Shown piece by piece: positions 5,773-13,919 of a stretch of 47,983 nucleotides of DNA. Location: positions 1 to 47,983 of IMG/VR virus record IMGVR_UViG_3300030108_002336; one strand, written 5' to 3'. The position numbers and the translations under genes were made by a program. The notes beneath the pieces are model-generated. The model saw nothing but the letters and a program-made list of their open reading frames with translations. It had not been told where the DNA came from and ran no database searches. Within the stretch, counting starts at the first letter, position 1. Each line of letters begins with the position of its first letter. Origin of the DNA: a virus.

Positions 5773-8276
5773 GACTTAATAATTTTTTTCTTAATAATTC
5801 TTTTGTTATGTTCAATAATAACCTGGTAGAGGCCTTTAGGTAGGGCGTTAAGGTCAATTGTTTTTTCTGTGGTCCCAACCACTACAAGCTGTCCCACTGC
5901 GTTATACACACTTGTTATTACTATGACGGGAGCTCGCACATTTAGAACATCACTCGTAGGGTTAGGATATACATCGTATACATCATCTACATCATACACA
6001 CCTTGAGGCCACCCTTGCTCACAGTAAGAGTAAAGATCAACACAGGTTTCGTCCCATGCAACTTCACAGCAGTAAGGATCAATATCTATAATCCAAGCAT
6101 AACATCCATCGTTTAACCAGTATGGTACACCAGGTCCGCCTATGCAACCTGCATCATACAAACAAGCTTCTTCGTCAGGGGTGTTAGCTAACTCATTGTA
6201 ATTAAATGCATCAGGATCCATGCAGTCAACTAATACTTCAATGCACGAGCCGTTGTCTGTATTAGCCAGTTCATCATAATTAAGGGCATCAGGATCAGTA
6301 CAACCATAAATGTAAGGTATGCAGCTAAAATCTTCTGTGTTAGCGGATGAGTTATAGTTAAGCATGCTAGGGTCAGTGCAGCCATAAATATAAGGCTCAC
6401 AATTAGAAGGATCGTATTCGGCATTTGCGGCAGGATTATAATTAAACATAGTATTGTCAGTACATCCGTATACAAACGGCTCACACTCTCCGTCATCTAT
6501 GTTTGCATTCTCGTTATAGTTATAAGCTCCTGGATCCATACACCCGTATACATAAGGTATACAGCTATCATCATCTACGTTTGCAGATGGCAAGTAATTA
6601 AACGCTAGTGGGTTCATACATCCTAGAACTACAGGTATGCAACCCTCATTATCTACGTTTGCATCTTCATTGTAGTTAAACGCTTCCTCATCCATACAGC
6701 CGAACACAGCTACTGTTTCACAGCTACCATCATCATAGTCAGCTTCATACCCTTGAGTGTAATACTCTAAGTATCCTGCTTGAGAACATCCAGCTTGGTA
6801 GTAACAACTACCATCTTCTGTATTAACATCAGAGTCGTAGTTCTGTGCGTTTTCATCTGTGCATCCATAGCTATATGCTTCACAATAGTTACCACATCTT
6901 AAATAAGGAGTATACACTTCATTAGGATCCACTGGATCTAACCATGGATTAGTACCCTTCTCAAATACTACATTACCGTTAGGGCTTATTAGCTTAAAAC
7001 CACATTGTGATACGTCAGTGCTTGTTCCACCTTCACCAAAGAAGCTGCCAAACTCTACTTCATAAAACTTAAACTCTACGTGCGTTTGAGAGCTTACTGT
7101 TATGTCATAGAATGCTTGTTCCTCTGTGCAGGTAAATGCACCAATAGGCTCACCATCTTGCACAACACCTAGATAAGATCCATCCCAGCCATCTCCACCT
7201 CCATCAAACAGCATAAGCGTGTATTCACACTCAGGAATGTAATCCATGATATTTGCCTCTGGATCATAGTTAAATGCATTCTCGTTAAGGCATCCTGGAA
7301 CAGCAGGTGTAATACATAAGCTAGAGTCGTTGTTAGTAGCCAACGAATTAAATTCTAAGTAGTCTGGATCTAAGCAACCAAATGGTGGGTTATCTGGAGG
7401 ACAGGGATTTAGTAAGTTAGGTTCGCTAATCGCTTCATATCCGTAGTCAGGATTCTGACCTTCAAATGGCAATATGCTGTATATTGTATTACCACACTCT
7501 GTATACACAAGAACGTCTCCATCGGTAAATCCTCCTGTTGTAGATCCTGCAAGTCCATCTCCAAACGTGTCGTATATGTTAAATGTAAACTCTACTCCAA
7601 GTGGTATGCAGTATTCTGTTGTTACAGTAAGTCCTTCTGTTTGATAAAAACCTATATCTTCGCTAGCAAGAACGACTGGTATGCTATCTGTTGTAACTAT
7701 CTCCCAGCTCGTTTCCCACTGAGAGTATGTATCTGCAGTTATACTTACATAGACTTTTTGGGTAAATATATTACCACATTCTGACACTTCGCCATACTGA
7801 CAAGACTCTCCAAACTCACTCTCTATACCAGCAAAAGGATTATAGTTTGTAGCTAAAGAATCTAAACACCCAATACCGCAGTTAGGGTTTTCAACAATTA
7901 GTGTATCCATAACTCCACCAGGAGACTCTACTATAAAATAGTATTCATCGTTTGACACAGGTGAAGACGGAACACCACCATAAAAACTACCATTAAACCA
8001 CTGACCGTATGGAACAAACTGTAGGTTATCTAAGTCGTCACCCCTATAGAATCCAACTGGATTACATCCAGGCTCAGGTATAGTCCACATAACCTGCAGC
8101 TGACCTTGGTTTGGAGCAAAAGGAAAGCAATCAATCTGACCTTGTAAGCCTTGGACCCCACATTGAATAGGAGGCAGACTGTCTATAGGTGGTATACTAT
8201 CCAATCCTGGCTGACTAAAAGCATTGCTTAAAGTAAATACAATTAACAGTATTGTAATCAGTGTTTTACGAATCAT
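5769..8276 (-). CDS. Secreted Cys-repeat protein with T9SS C-terminal sorting domain
   Basis: An 835-residue protein built like a host cell-surface protein. Residues 1-21 form a Sec signal peptide ending SNAFS/Q. Two glycine-rich GDG motifs (YDTFGDGLAGS, FDGGGDGWDGSY) occur in beta domains. About twelve repeats of the form GC.DP.A.NYN..AN.DDGSC follow, seven of them in tandem at residues 525-709. A further Cys module (DPYCCEVAWDETCVDLYSYC) lies at about 710-755. Residues 768-835 match the type A T9SS sorting domain (Por_Secre_tail): DVYPNPTSD, then YNAVGQLV, LPKGLYQVII, and a Lys-rich end. In Bacteroidota this tail directs secretion through the type IX system and anchoring to surface glycolipid. 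The gene sits between the holin and other envelope proteins, inside the late operon. Confidence 0.9.
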   Translation of the reverse strand: MIRKTLITILLIVFTLSNAFSQPGLDSIPPIDSLPPIQCGVQGLQGQIDCFPFAPNQGQLQVMWTIPEPGCNPVGFYRGDDLDNLQFVPYGQWFNGSFYGGVPSSPVSNDEYYFIVESPGGVMDTLIVENPNCGIGCLDSLATNYNPFAGIESEFGESCQYGEVSECGNIFTQKVYVSITADTYSQWETSWEIVTTDSIPVVLASEDIGFYQTEGLTVTTEYCIPLGVEFTFNIYDTFGDGLAGSTTGGFTDGDVLVYTECGNTIYSILPFEGQNPDYGYEAISEPNLLNPCPPDNPPFGCLDPDYLEFNSLATNNDSSLCITPAVPGCLNENAFNYDPEANIMDYIPECEYTLMLFDGGGDGWDGSYLGVVQDGEPIGAFTCTEEQAFYDITVSSQTHVEFKFYEVEFGSFFGEGGTSTDVSQCGFKLISPNGNVVFEKGTNPWLDPVDPNEVYTPYLRCGNYCEAYSYGCTDENAQNYDSDVNTEDGSCYYQAGCSQAGYLEYYTQGYEADYDDGSCETVAVFGCMDEEAFNYNEDANVDNEGCIPVVLGCMNPLAFNYLPSANVDDDSCIPYVYGCMDPGAYNYNENANIDDGECEPFVYGCTDNTMFNYNPAANAEYDPSNCEPYIYGCTDPSMLNYNSSANTEDFSCIPYIYGCTDPDALNYDELANTDNGSCIEVLVDCMDPDAFNYNELANTPDEEACLYDAGCIGGPGVPYWLNDGCYAWIIDIDPYCCEVAWDETCVDLYSYCEQGWPQGVYDVDDVYDVYPNPTSDVLNVRAPVIVITSVYNAVGQLVVVGTTEKTIDLNALPKGLYQVIIEHNKRIIKKKIIKS
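6150..6704 (-). repeat. Seven tandem Cys repeats of about 26 residues
   Basis: This part of the T9SS-targeted protein gene encodes seven successive units of 26-28 residues, each starting GC(M/T)(D/N) and containing a (F/Y/L)NY(N/D/L) core, an (A/V)N(A/V/I/T) step, an acidic DD/DG turn and a closing Cys. The protein repeat is much better conserved than the DNA, so it is an old protein repeat rather than a recent DNA duplication. Each unit has two Cys residues and may form one disulfide. Confidence 0.9.
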
Positions 8277-8710
8277 TACTTAGATTTCTTTTCTATAGTT
8301 CTGCCAGCAAAATATGCACCAAAAGCGGTAAGCATAAGTAGCTCAAGCAAAGATACATAAGAGTCTTTTACGTTAAATGCGACGTTATCCATACTGTCAA
8401 TCATCATAGTGATCATAAACATAGCCATAAGGCATATAAGAGTCACAGGGCGTATAAGTTTAGCCAGCTTAACATCACTCCCCATATCAGCTTTCCAACG
8501 CTCTGTTACGTTTTCTTGGAAGCGAACCTCTGCATCGATCTGACGTTGAGCTTCTTCTGAATCAACCTTTGGATCCTTATCGATAAGGTTTTTTACTACA
8601 CCCAGTCCTCCACTATCTGGTAGAAGATCTCCTACTACACCTAATACTTGAGGTGCTTTTTCTGCTAACCAAGATCCTAGCTTGGTGTCTTTTATTTTCT
8701 TTTTACTCAT
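8276..8710 (-). CDS. Holin (GTA/3TM-holin-like)
   Basis: A 144-residue protein with a soluble N-terminal half and two predicted membrane spans, about residues 86-105 (IRPVTLICLMAMFMITMMID) and 118-138. The segment WKADMGSDVKLAKLIRPVTL before the first span, and the GRTIEKKSK end, resemble the family of holins named for gene-transfer-agent release (GTA_holin_3TM). Residues 20-40 could form a third, weaker membrane-interacting helix. It would form the inner-membrane lesion that triggers lysis. No classical endolysin is adjacent; the DUF5675-like protein at 46039-46563 or the zincin-like protein are candidates for wall or envelope cleavage. Confidence 0.75.
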   Translation of the reverse strand: MSKKKIKDTKLGSWLAEKAPQVLGVVGDLLPDSGGLGVVKNLIDKDPKVDSEEAQRQIDAEVRFQENVTERWKADMGSDVKLAKLIRPVTLICLMAMFMITMMIDSMDNVAFNVKDSYVSLLELLMLTAFGAYFAGRTIEKKSK

Positions 8711-11700
8711 TATTCTCCTTTTTTAGGGTAAAACTCATAATATTTTAATAAGCCTCTTTCCATAAGCCTCATCTCTTTTTGTTCTAACTCATATATTTTA
8801 TTTGATAATCTTTCAAATTCAGCAGCGACCTCAAGATTAAACAAATCATACTCTAGATCATCTCGCTGTTTTCTAAGAAGGTTTAATTCTTCTTTAAATA
8901 AATTTATATCATTATCTATATCTCTGAAAGTTTCTTCTATACCTAAAGCGCCTTCATATCGAGCTTTAGCTCCACCTAAAGTATCTTCTACAGCAGTATA
9001 ATCAGCTATCCTTTCGTCACGACTTGGCAATGGCTGCTCTTTGTTTGTAAGAAGATCTTCTACATTACCAAACTCAGCTAGATAACTTCTTACAACTTGT
9101 TTTGCATCATAGTAGTTACCATATGCAGCATATTCGTTGTCTTGACCATAAAACTTCTTGATCAAAGGCCATGTATCTACGTTATCTTGATTTGCAGCAA
9201 CATCTAATATCATATCTCCTGCATCACCAAACATGACGTATGAGCTACCTAAATAGTTTTTAAATAGATAGTTAAGAAGATCAGGATTGTAATCAAAATC
9301 TCCACTTATCTGCTCGCTACCTCCGCTGATTGAACTCTGGTTTATAAAATTAAATATGTCTTGCATAAATGCTGGAGAGTCTTCTGCTTGAGAAGCCCTT
9401 GACTCACCTGGTTTAGGTTCTCGAACAATACGATTCCCAAAACCATCTATGTTTTGAGAAACATCAATAAGTGGGGCTATAGGATCTATTTCAGTTAAAG
9501 CCTTTACAACTAAACCTGGCTGCTCAACTACATCAACAGACTTCGTAGGATCATCTTCTTCCCCTACACCTCTGAAATGAACTGGAGATAAGTTCTTTAC
9601 GAGAGAACTAGCAAGGAACATACTCCCATCAACAATATCTCTTTCTCCACTTTGCACCTCAGCTATCGTCAAACCTATATCCATAATACCTCCATATCCA
9701 TAACCTTTAGGAATCTCAGTCCTTTCTCCTGTTGGAGATCCTGGATGCATAATTATAAAGTTTCTTTGTTTTATTTGATCGGGGATCTTATCATAAAACG
9801 AAACTCCATCTGTGTCTACTGCCGATACAGCTTGATTAAATTGAGTCAATGTATACGCAAAGCCGATTCCTCCGAGAAGAATCTTCTGTCCATTTGTAAG
9901 CCTTTGGTAAGGGTTCCTTACATTGCCCTCGACATCTGTTTTAGGTCGTAAAGCTATTGTATTTTGCACGGTAAAGTCAGCACCCTGCAAACTAGCATTT
10001 AAAAAGAACTTAGCCCAAGCAAGTTTTGGCGTAGTAGCACCAGATCTATTAAAGTCTATACTCACATCTTTAGCTACAGCCGCAGCGTATTCTGGAATTA
10101 CACCTTGGTTTCTTAAACCCTTATACACTTGAAACCTATACACATTTTCAAATGTGTTATTAAAAGACTCTACCATGCCAAGAGTATTGTCTTTTAGCCA
10201 TGTCATAGCTTTCCTTCCTCTTACTGTAGCGTCAGTTTCAGCTGCTAAAGTTTTACTTAAATTTTCTAGCGGAGTTTGGTAGGCCCATCCAGTTTGACCT
10301 CCGTAAGATTTAAACTCTTGATATAACACACTGTCTTTACCTCTGTAATTACTACCTGGACTAAACTCATCTGCTGCAATAGCTTTAAAAGCTCTCATAA
10401 ACTCGCCTCTACCTACCAAATGAGAATCACGCACTAATTGTCTCGTGTTTATAGGTTTACCTTCAGCATTGTATAAAGCAAATCCAAACTTTTTCTCTGC
10501 TGCAGCTAATGCATTGACTACTGATGTTTGATAGTCTCTTACAGTATTACCTAAGAAGAAAGTTGTAGAATACTGCGTATACATTTTAGGTATGTTGCTT
10601 AAAAGTCTTTTACCTTCATTCATAAACCTTACCATCTGTTCACTACCTTGAGGTCCTTGAAGTTTAAAAGCCCTAGCGTATACTTCATTAGCAAAGGTCA
10701 TATATTTTTTCTCACCGTTTATATAAACCATTACGGTATTCTTTGCTGCAGAGTTACCCTCATCAGAGATAGTGTAATGCTTTGGGTTGGGGTTGTTTAG
10801 TAGTAATTCATACAGACCTGTTAAAGCTACATTCTTTTGTCCAGCTATATGTATTTGTGTGTTTTGATCTACTGTTTTAGCTAAAATGCTACCTGTTTCA
10901 TCACTACGACCAGAGGCTTTTCTTAGATTGTCTGGTACACCGCTTTGACCAGATCTAGATGGGAAGATTGCCTCTACAATATTGTTGTCAATAAGTTGAA
11001 TGCTACCATCCATAGACTTCATTCCATCGCCAGTTAAGGTGACATAGTTTTCAGCACTAGTCTGCAGCTTGTCGTACATAGCTTGATCTATAAAGCCATA
11101 TCTTAAAGCAGCATCCCTAGTGTTTTGCTGAATCGCTCTATGCTCTTCTCTAACTTTCTCAAAAGCCAACTTTAAATCTTCAGGTAAAGAGTTTAAGAAG
11201 TTAGCAGCTTCTTCGTCAGCCATACCGCTACCCCTTCTCTCAGCGATCTTTTCCTCTAAAAAAGTAATTCGCTTATCGTCCTGAGCTGTTCTATTTTCTT
11301 TAGCTTTTAATTTGTTCAGCTCTGCCTGGTTATCAGCTAAAACTTTTTGATTCCTTTCTGGAGCAAACTTAGCAACCGTCCATCTATCATACAGGCCTAT
11401 GATACTTTTATCATACACCTCTGGTAACGCTTCATACAGAGAAGCATCTGTGGTTTTCTGAAGCTGTCTTAGCTGATCTGTCAATCCTCCTTTTTGTGTA
11501 CGCAGATTGATCATTTGTTCAACTTCGTATGCTGCTCTTGATGTAGCCAACTTTTGCAGCACTTCAAAATCTTGATTTATAGGTACTCTTGCCCCAGTTT
11601 CATCTGTATCCAAGGCCTCCATAATACTTCTTTGTAGCATATTTACATCTGAATACTTATCAAAAAATTCATACTGCCACCACTTAGCTAAACCTGGAGT

Positions 11701-13917
11701 AAATGAAAGTTGTAAAGGTCCAGCATCTGGTCCTGGCTCAAATATATCAGCAGGTGGAGCTGTAACATCAGCATCTAAAGTTGGATCTACCTCATATAGT
11801 TTTTCTATGTTTAACCTCTTTTGTTTTATTGTTTCCAGTTGATCTCTTAAACCTTTGGCTAGCTCTGAATTAGGATCTTCCATCTTCATAAGCTGCCTCT
11901 GTATAGAATTGTATTCTCTATGAAGATCTACTACGTTGTCATAGTCTTCTGGATTCATACGTAAATAAAAGTTTTCATCCGCAGCAACTGTGCTAAGTCT
12001 TTGCTCCTCTAGATAAACTAATTGTTGTTCAGCATAAATCTTATCGTTTCTGCTATATCTACCTTCTGGATCACGCAAGATTTCTAAAAACTTAGACCTC
12101 TGTTGATGTATTCTTACATTACCTCCATTTCTCCCAACCTGATCTCTAGCCAAAGCATTTGCTACCTGAGCTTTTGTTTGGTGAAAGTTTATTAATGAAC
12201 CAGTCCCCACTGTACCGATTGTTATAGGGACAGTCCCTAAAGCCACATCATATCCTACCTCAAATATCTCATCAGCGCTAGCGTCTGGATTTAAACTCAT
12301 GTATTGCACCATGGCTGCTGACGACGATACCACACTATTTACTGGAACAGAATACCCCATGTTTGTAAGGTGTGCATTCCACCAGCCATTCATGTTAGGG
12401 CCTATGTTCCCAGCACTACCAGCTCCTTTTAAGGCCTTTAGGAAGAACAATGAGGTAGCGCCTGTAGCTACAAAGTCAGTACCAAATACAGTGCTTAAAT
12501 GACCAAATCTTGCTGAATCATCAAAACCTTCTTCATATTGAGCCATAAGCTCTGGATCACCGCCAGTAGCTTCCATCATTTCATAATACCCTATGGTTAC
12601 ATCATCTTTAGTATATGTCTTAAACATTGGGTGGTTACGAGTCCTTGCAGCTTCTACACTTGTGCTTAATGTTGCACCTTCTAAACCTATTAGACCTGTG
12701 GTTACCCACCAAGGGGCAGCTGTACCCCCAGTAAGAGTTGTTGTTACGGCAGCAGATGGTATTAATACAGCCATTGTTGGTGTAGCTTCAGCAACAAAAC
12801 CACCCATCTGCATTAACCCATTCGCAAATTGACCGTCTGTAAAACTACCACTCATGCTTTCTGTAAACTGAAGAGTATTTGCACGTATTTCTTCGGCACG
12901 CTCCCTCATTTCAGTCACAGTTTTTGCATCTCCACCAAACATATTGTAAATTCCATTTACAAGATCAATACCTGCAGCCTCAAATTTATCTACAATATAC
13001 CCTGAAAATTTAGGTGTAAATCCTGGACCTCCTATACCTATATATCCACTAGGCTGAAAGCCGTCAAATTGTAAAAACGGAGTATTACCTACTTGCCCCT
13101 CACCAGTAAGATCTAACATAGATCCATAGTTCTCTAACATGAACTGCTCCATATGCAACAAAGCTTCCTTGCTTTGACGCACGTTAGCAGGCATAGCATC
13201 GTGCAAGCTTGTTACAACATTCTCATTTATCTGTTTATTTAAAAGTTTTCTTACAGCAGCAACTTTGTCTGCCATAATATCTTCTTCGCTACGTTGAGGA
13301 GCGTAAGCACCGTAAGGACTTGCTACTGGCGTTCCATATAAAGGAACTTGTATGTTGTTTGCTGATAAATAATCTTCATTCTTTGCTAGCTCAGTAGCTA
13401 TACCCTCTACATTTCCATTAACAGAATTCCACCACCAGTCTGAACTCCCAGCAAAGTTTGTAAACATACTTGCTATCTCTGGGGTAATGTAAGACTGATC
13501 TAAAGATTCCATAGTCCTTATGAAACCACTTTTCTGAAAACCATCGTAGTGTATAGGATCTATTTCTAAAGCAGCCCTATTTGCATCTGTATCCTCCCAT
13601 GGAGTTACCTCCCCAGTTATTGCATTTACAGATAAATCTGGCTGTCCGTTAGCAAGAGTATTTACTGTAGAATTATTCTGATTTAAAGGTACAACCGAAG
13701 AACCAGCTCCTTGTTGTTGTTGAGGATCTGTACTCTGCCCTGATTCCGTACCTTCCTCTCCCGAAACAGAGGGCGAGATCGAAGTATCGTCTTTTTTTTT
13801 TAAGTACCTGTCAAAATCAGCAACACCTTTCATCTGTAATTGCATGCCAATTACATCATCAGAAAAGTTATTATCACGTTGTAACTGTATATAACCTAGG
13901 ATTTCTTCTTCGTCCAT
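8710..13917 (-). CDS. Giant polyvalent-type internal virion protein (LPD38-like region)
   Basis: A 1735-residue protein. The N-terminus has an acidic helix, then a Ser/Gln/Pro-rich linker (about 45-90). Residues about 370-580 contain several Ala/Gly/Val-rich membrane-active-looking segments (for example AVLIPSAAVTTTLTGGTAAP). Around 1050-1350 is a region like large polyvalent-protein-associated domain LPD38: VYINGEKKYMTFANEVYARA, then PKMYTQYSTTFFLGNTVRDY. The C-terminal 100 residues are a charged coiled coil. Polyvalent proteins are delivered into cells by phages and other elements. With the two genes upstream it forms a probable set of internal proteins ejected with the DNA. No catalytic motif of an RNA polymerase, peptidoglycan hydrolase or ADP-ribosyltransferase was recognised by eye. 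Confidence 0.7.
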   Translation of the reverse strand: MDEEEILGYIQLQRDNNFSDDVIGMQLQMKGVADFDRYLKKKDDTSISPSVSGEEGTESGQSTDPQQQQGAGSSVVPLNQNNSTVNTLANGQPDLSVNAITGEVTPWEDTDANRAALEIDPIHYDGFQKSGFIRTMESLDQSYITPEIASMFTNFAGSSDWWWNSVNGNVEGIATELAKNEDYLSANNIQVPLYGTPVASPYGAYAPQRSEEDIMADKVAAVRKLLNKQINENVVTSLHDAMPANVRQSKEALLHMEQFMLENYGSMLDLTGEGQVGNTPFLQFDGFQPSGYIGIGGPGFTPKFSGYIVDKFEAAGIDLVNGIYNMFGGDAKTVTEMRERAEEIRANTLQFTESMSGSFTDGQFANGLMQMGGFVAEATPTMAVLIPSAAVTTTLTGGTAAPWWVTTGLIGLEGATLSTSVEAARTRNHPMFKTYTKDDVTIGYYEMMEATGGDPELMAQYEEGFDDSARFGHLSTVFGTDFVATGATSLFFLKALKGAGSAGNIGPNMNGWWNAHLTNMGYSVPVNSVVSSSAAMVQYMSLNPDASADEIFEVGYDVALGTVPITIGTVGTGSLINFHQTKAQVANALARDQVGRNGGNVRIHQQRSKFLEILRDPEGRYSRNDKIYAEQQLVYLEEQRLSTVAADENFYLRMNPEDYDNVVDLHREYNSIQRQLMKMEDPNSELAKGLRDQLETIKQKRLNIEKLYEVDPTLDADVTAPPADIFEPGPDAGPLQLSFTPGLAKWWQYEFFDKYSDVNMLQRSIMEALDTDETGARVPINQDFEVLQKLATSRAAYEVEQMINLRTQKGGLTDQLRQLQKTTDASLYEALPEVYDKSIIGLYDRWTVAKFAPERNQKVLADNQAELNKLKAKENRTAQDDKRITFLEEKIAERRGSGMADEEAANFLNSLPEDLKLAFEKVREEHRAIQQNTRDAALRYGFIDQAMYDKLQTSAENYVTLTGDGMKSMDGSIQLIDNNIVEAIFPSRSGQSGVPDNLRKASGRSDETGSILAKTVDQNTQIHIAGQKNVALTGLYELLLNNPNPKHYTISDEGNSAAKNTVMVYINGEKKYMTFANEVYARAFKLQGPQGSEQMVRFMNEGKRLLSNIPKMYTQYSTTFFLGNTVRDYQTSVVNALAAAEKKFGFALYNAEGKPINTRQLVRDSHLVGRGEFMRAFKAIAADEFSPGSNYRGKDSVLYQEFKSYGGQTGWAYQTPLENLSKTLAAETDATVRGRKAMTWLKDNTLGMVESFNNTFENVYRFQVYKGLRNQGVIPEYAAAVAKDVSIDFNRSGATTPKLAWAKFFLNASLQGADFTVQNTIALRPKTDVEGNVRNPYQRLTNGQKILLGGIGFAYTLTQFNQAVSAVDTDGVSFYDKIPDQIKQRNFIIMHPGSPTGERTEIPKGYGYGGIMDIGLTIAEVQSGERDIVDGSMFLASSLVKNLSPVHFRGVGEEDDPTKSVDVVEQPGLVVKALTEIDPIAPLIDVSQNIDGFGNRIVREPKPGESRASQAEDSPAFMQDIFNFINQSSISGGSEQISGDFDYNPDLLNYLFKNYLGSSYVMFGDAGDMILDVAANQDNVDTWPLIKKFYGQDNEYAAYGNYYDAKQVVRSYLAEFGNVEDLLTNKEQPLPSRDERIADYTAVEDTLGGAKARYEGALGIEETFRDIDNDINLFKEELNLLRKQRDDLEYDLFNLEVAAEFERLSNKIYELEQKEMRLMERGLLKYYEFYPKKGE

Positions 13918-13919
13918 AT

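Noticed and set aside
6230-6496. 88-codon frame inside the T9SS protein gene, with hydrophobic segments
   Set aside because: The hydrophobic look comes from reading the Asn/Tyr/Asp repeat in another frame; it starts and ends within the repeats and has no coupling to neighbours.
6150-6704. Regular repeats suggesting a CRISPR-like array
   Set aside because: The repetition is at protein level (Cys repeat units of 26-28 residues) inside a long gene; DNA repeats are imperfect and there are no spacers.
8710-13917. Possible virion RNA polymerase
   Set aside because: crAss-like phages often carry giant RNA polymerases here, but no DxDGD-type catalytic motif is visible, whereas an LPD38-like region is.
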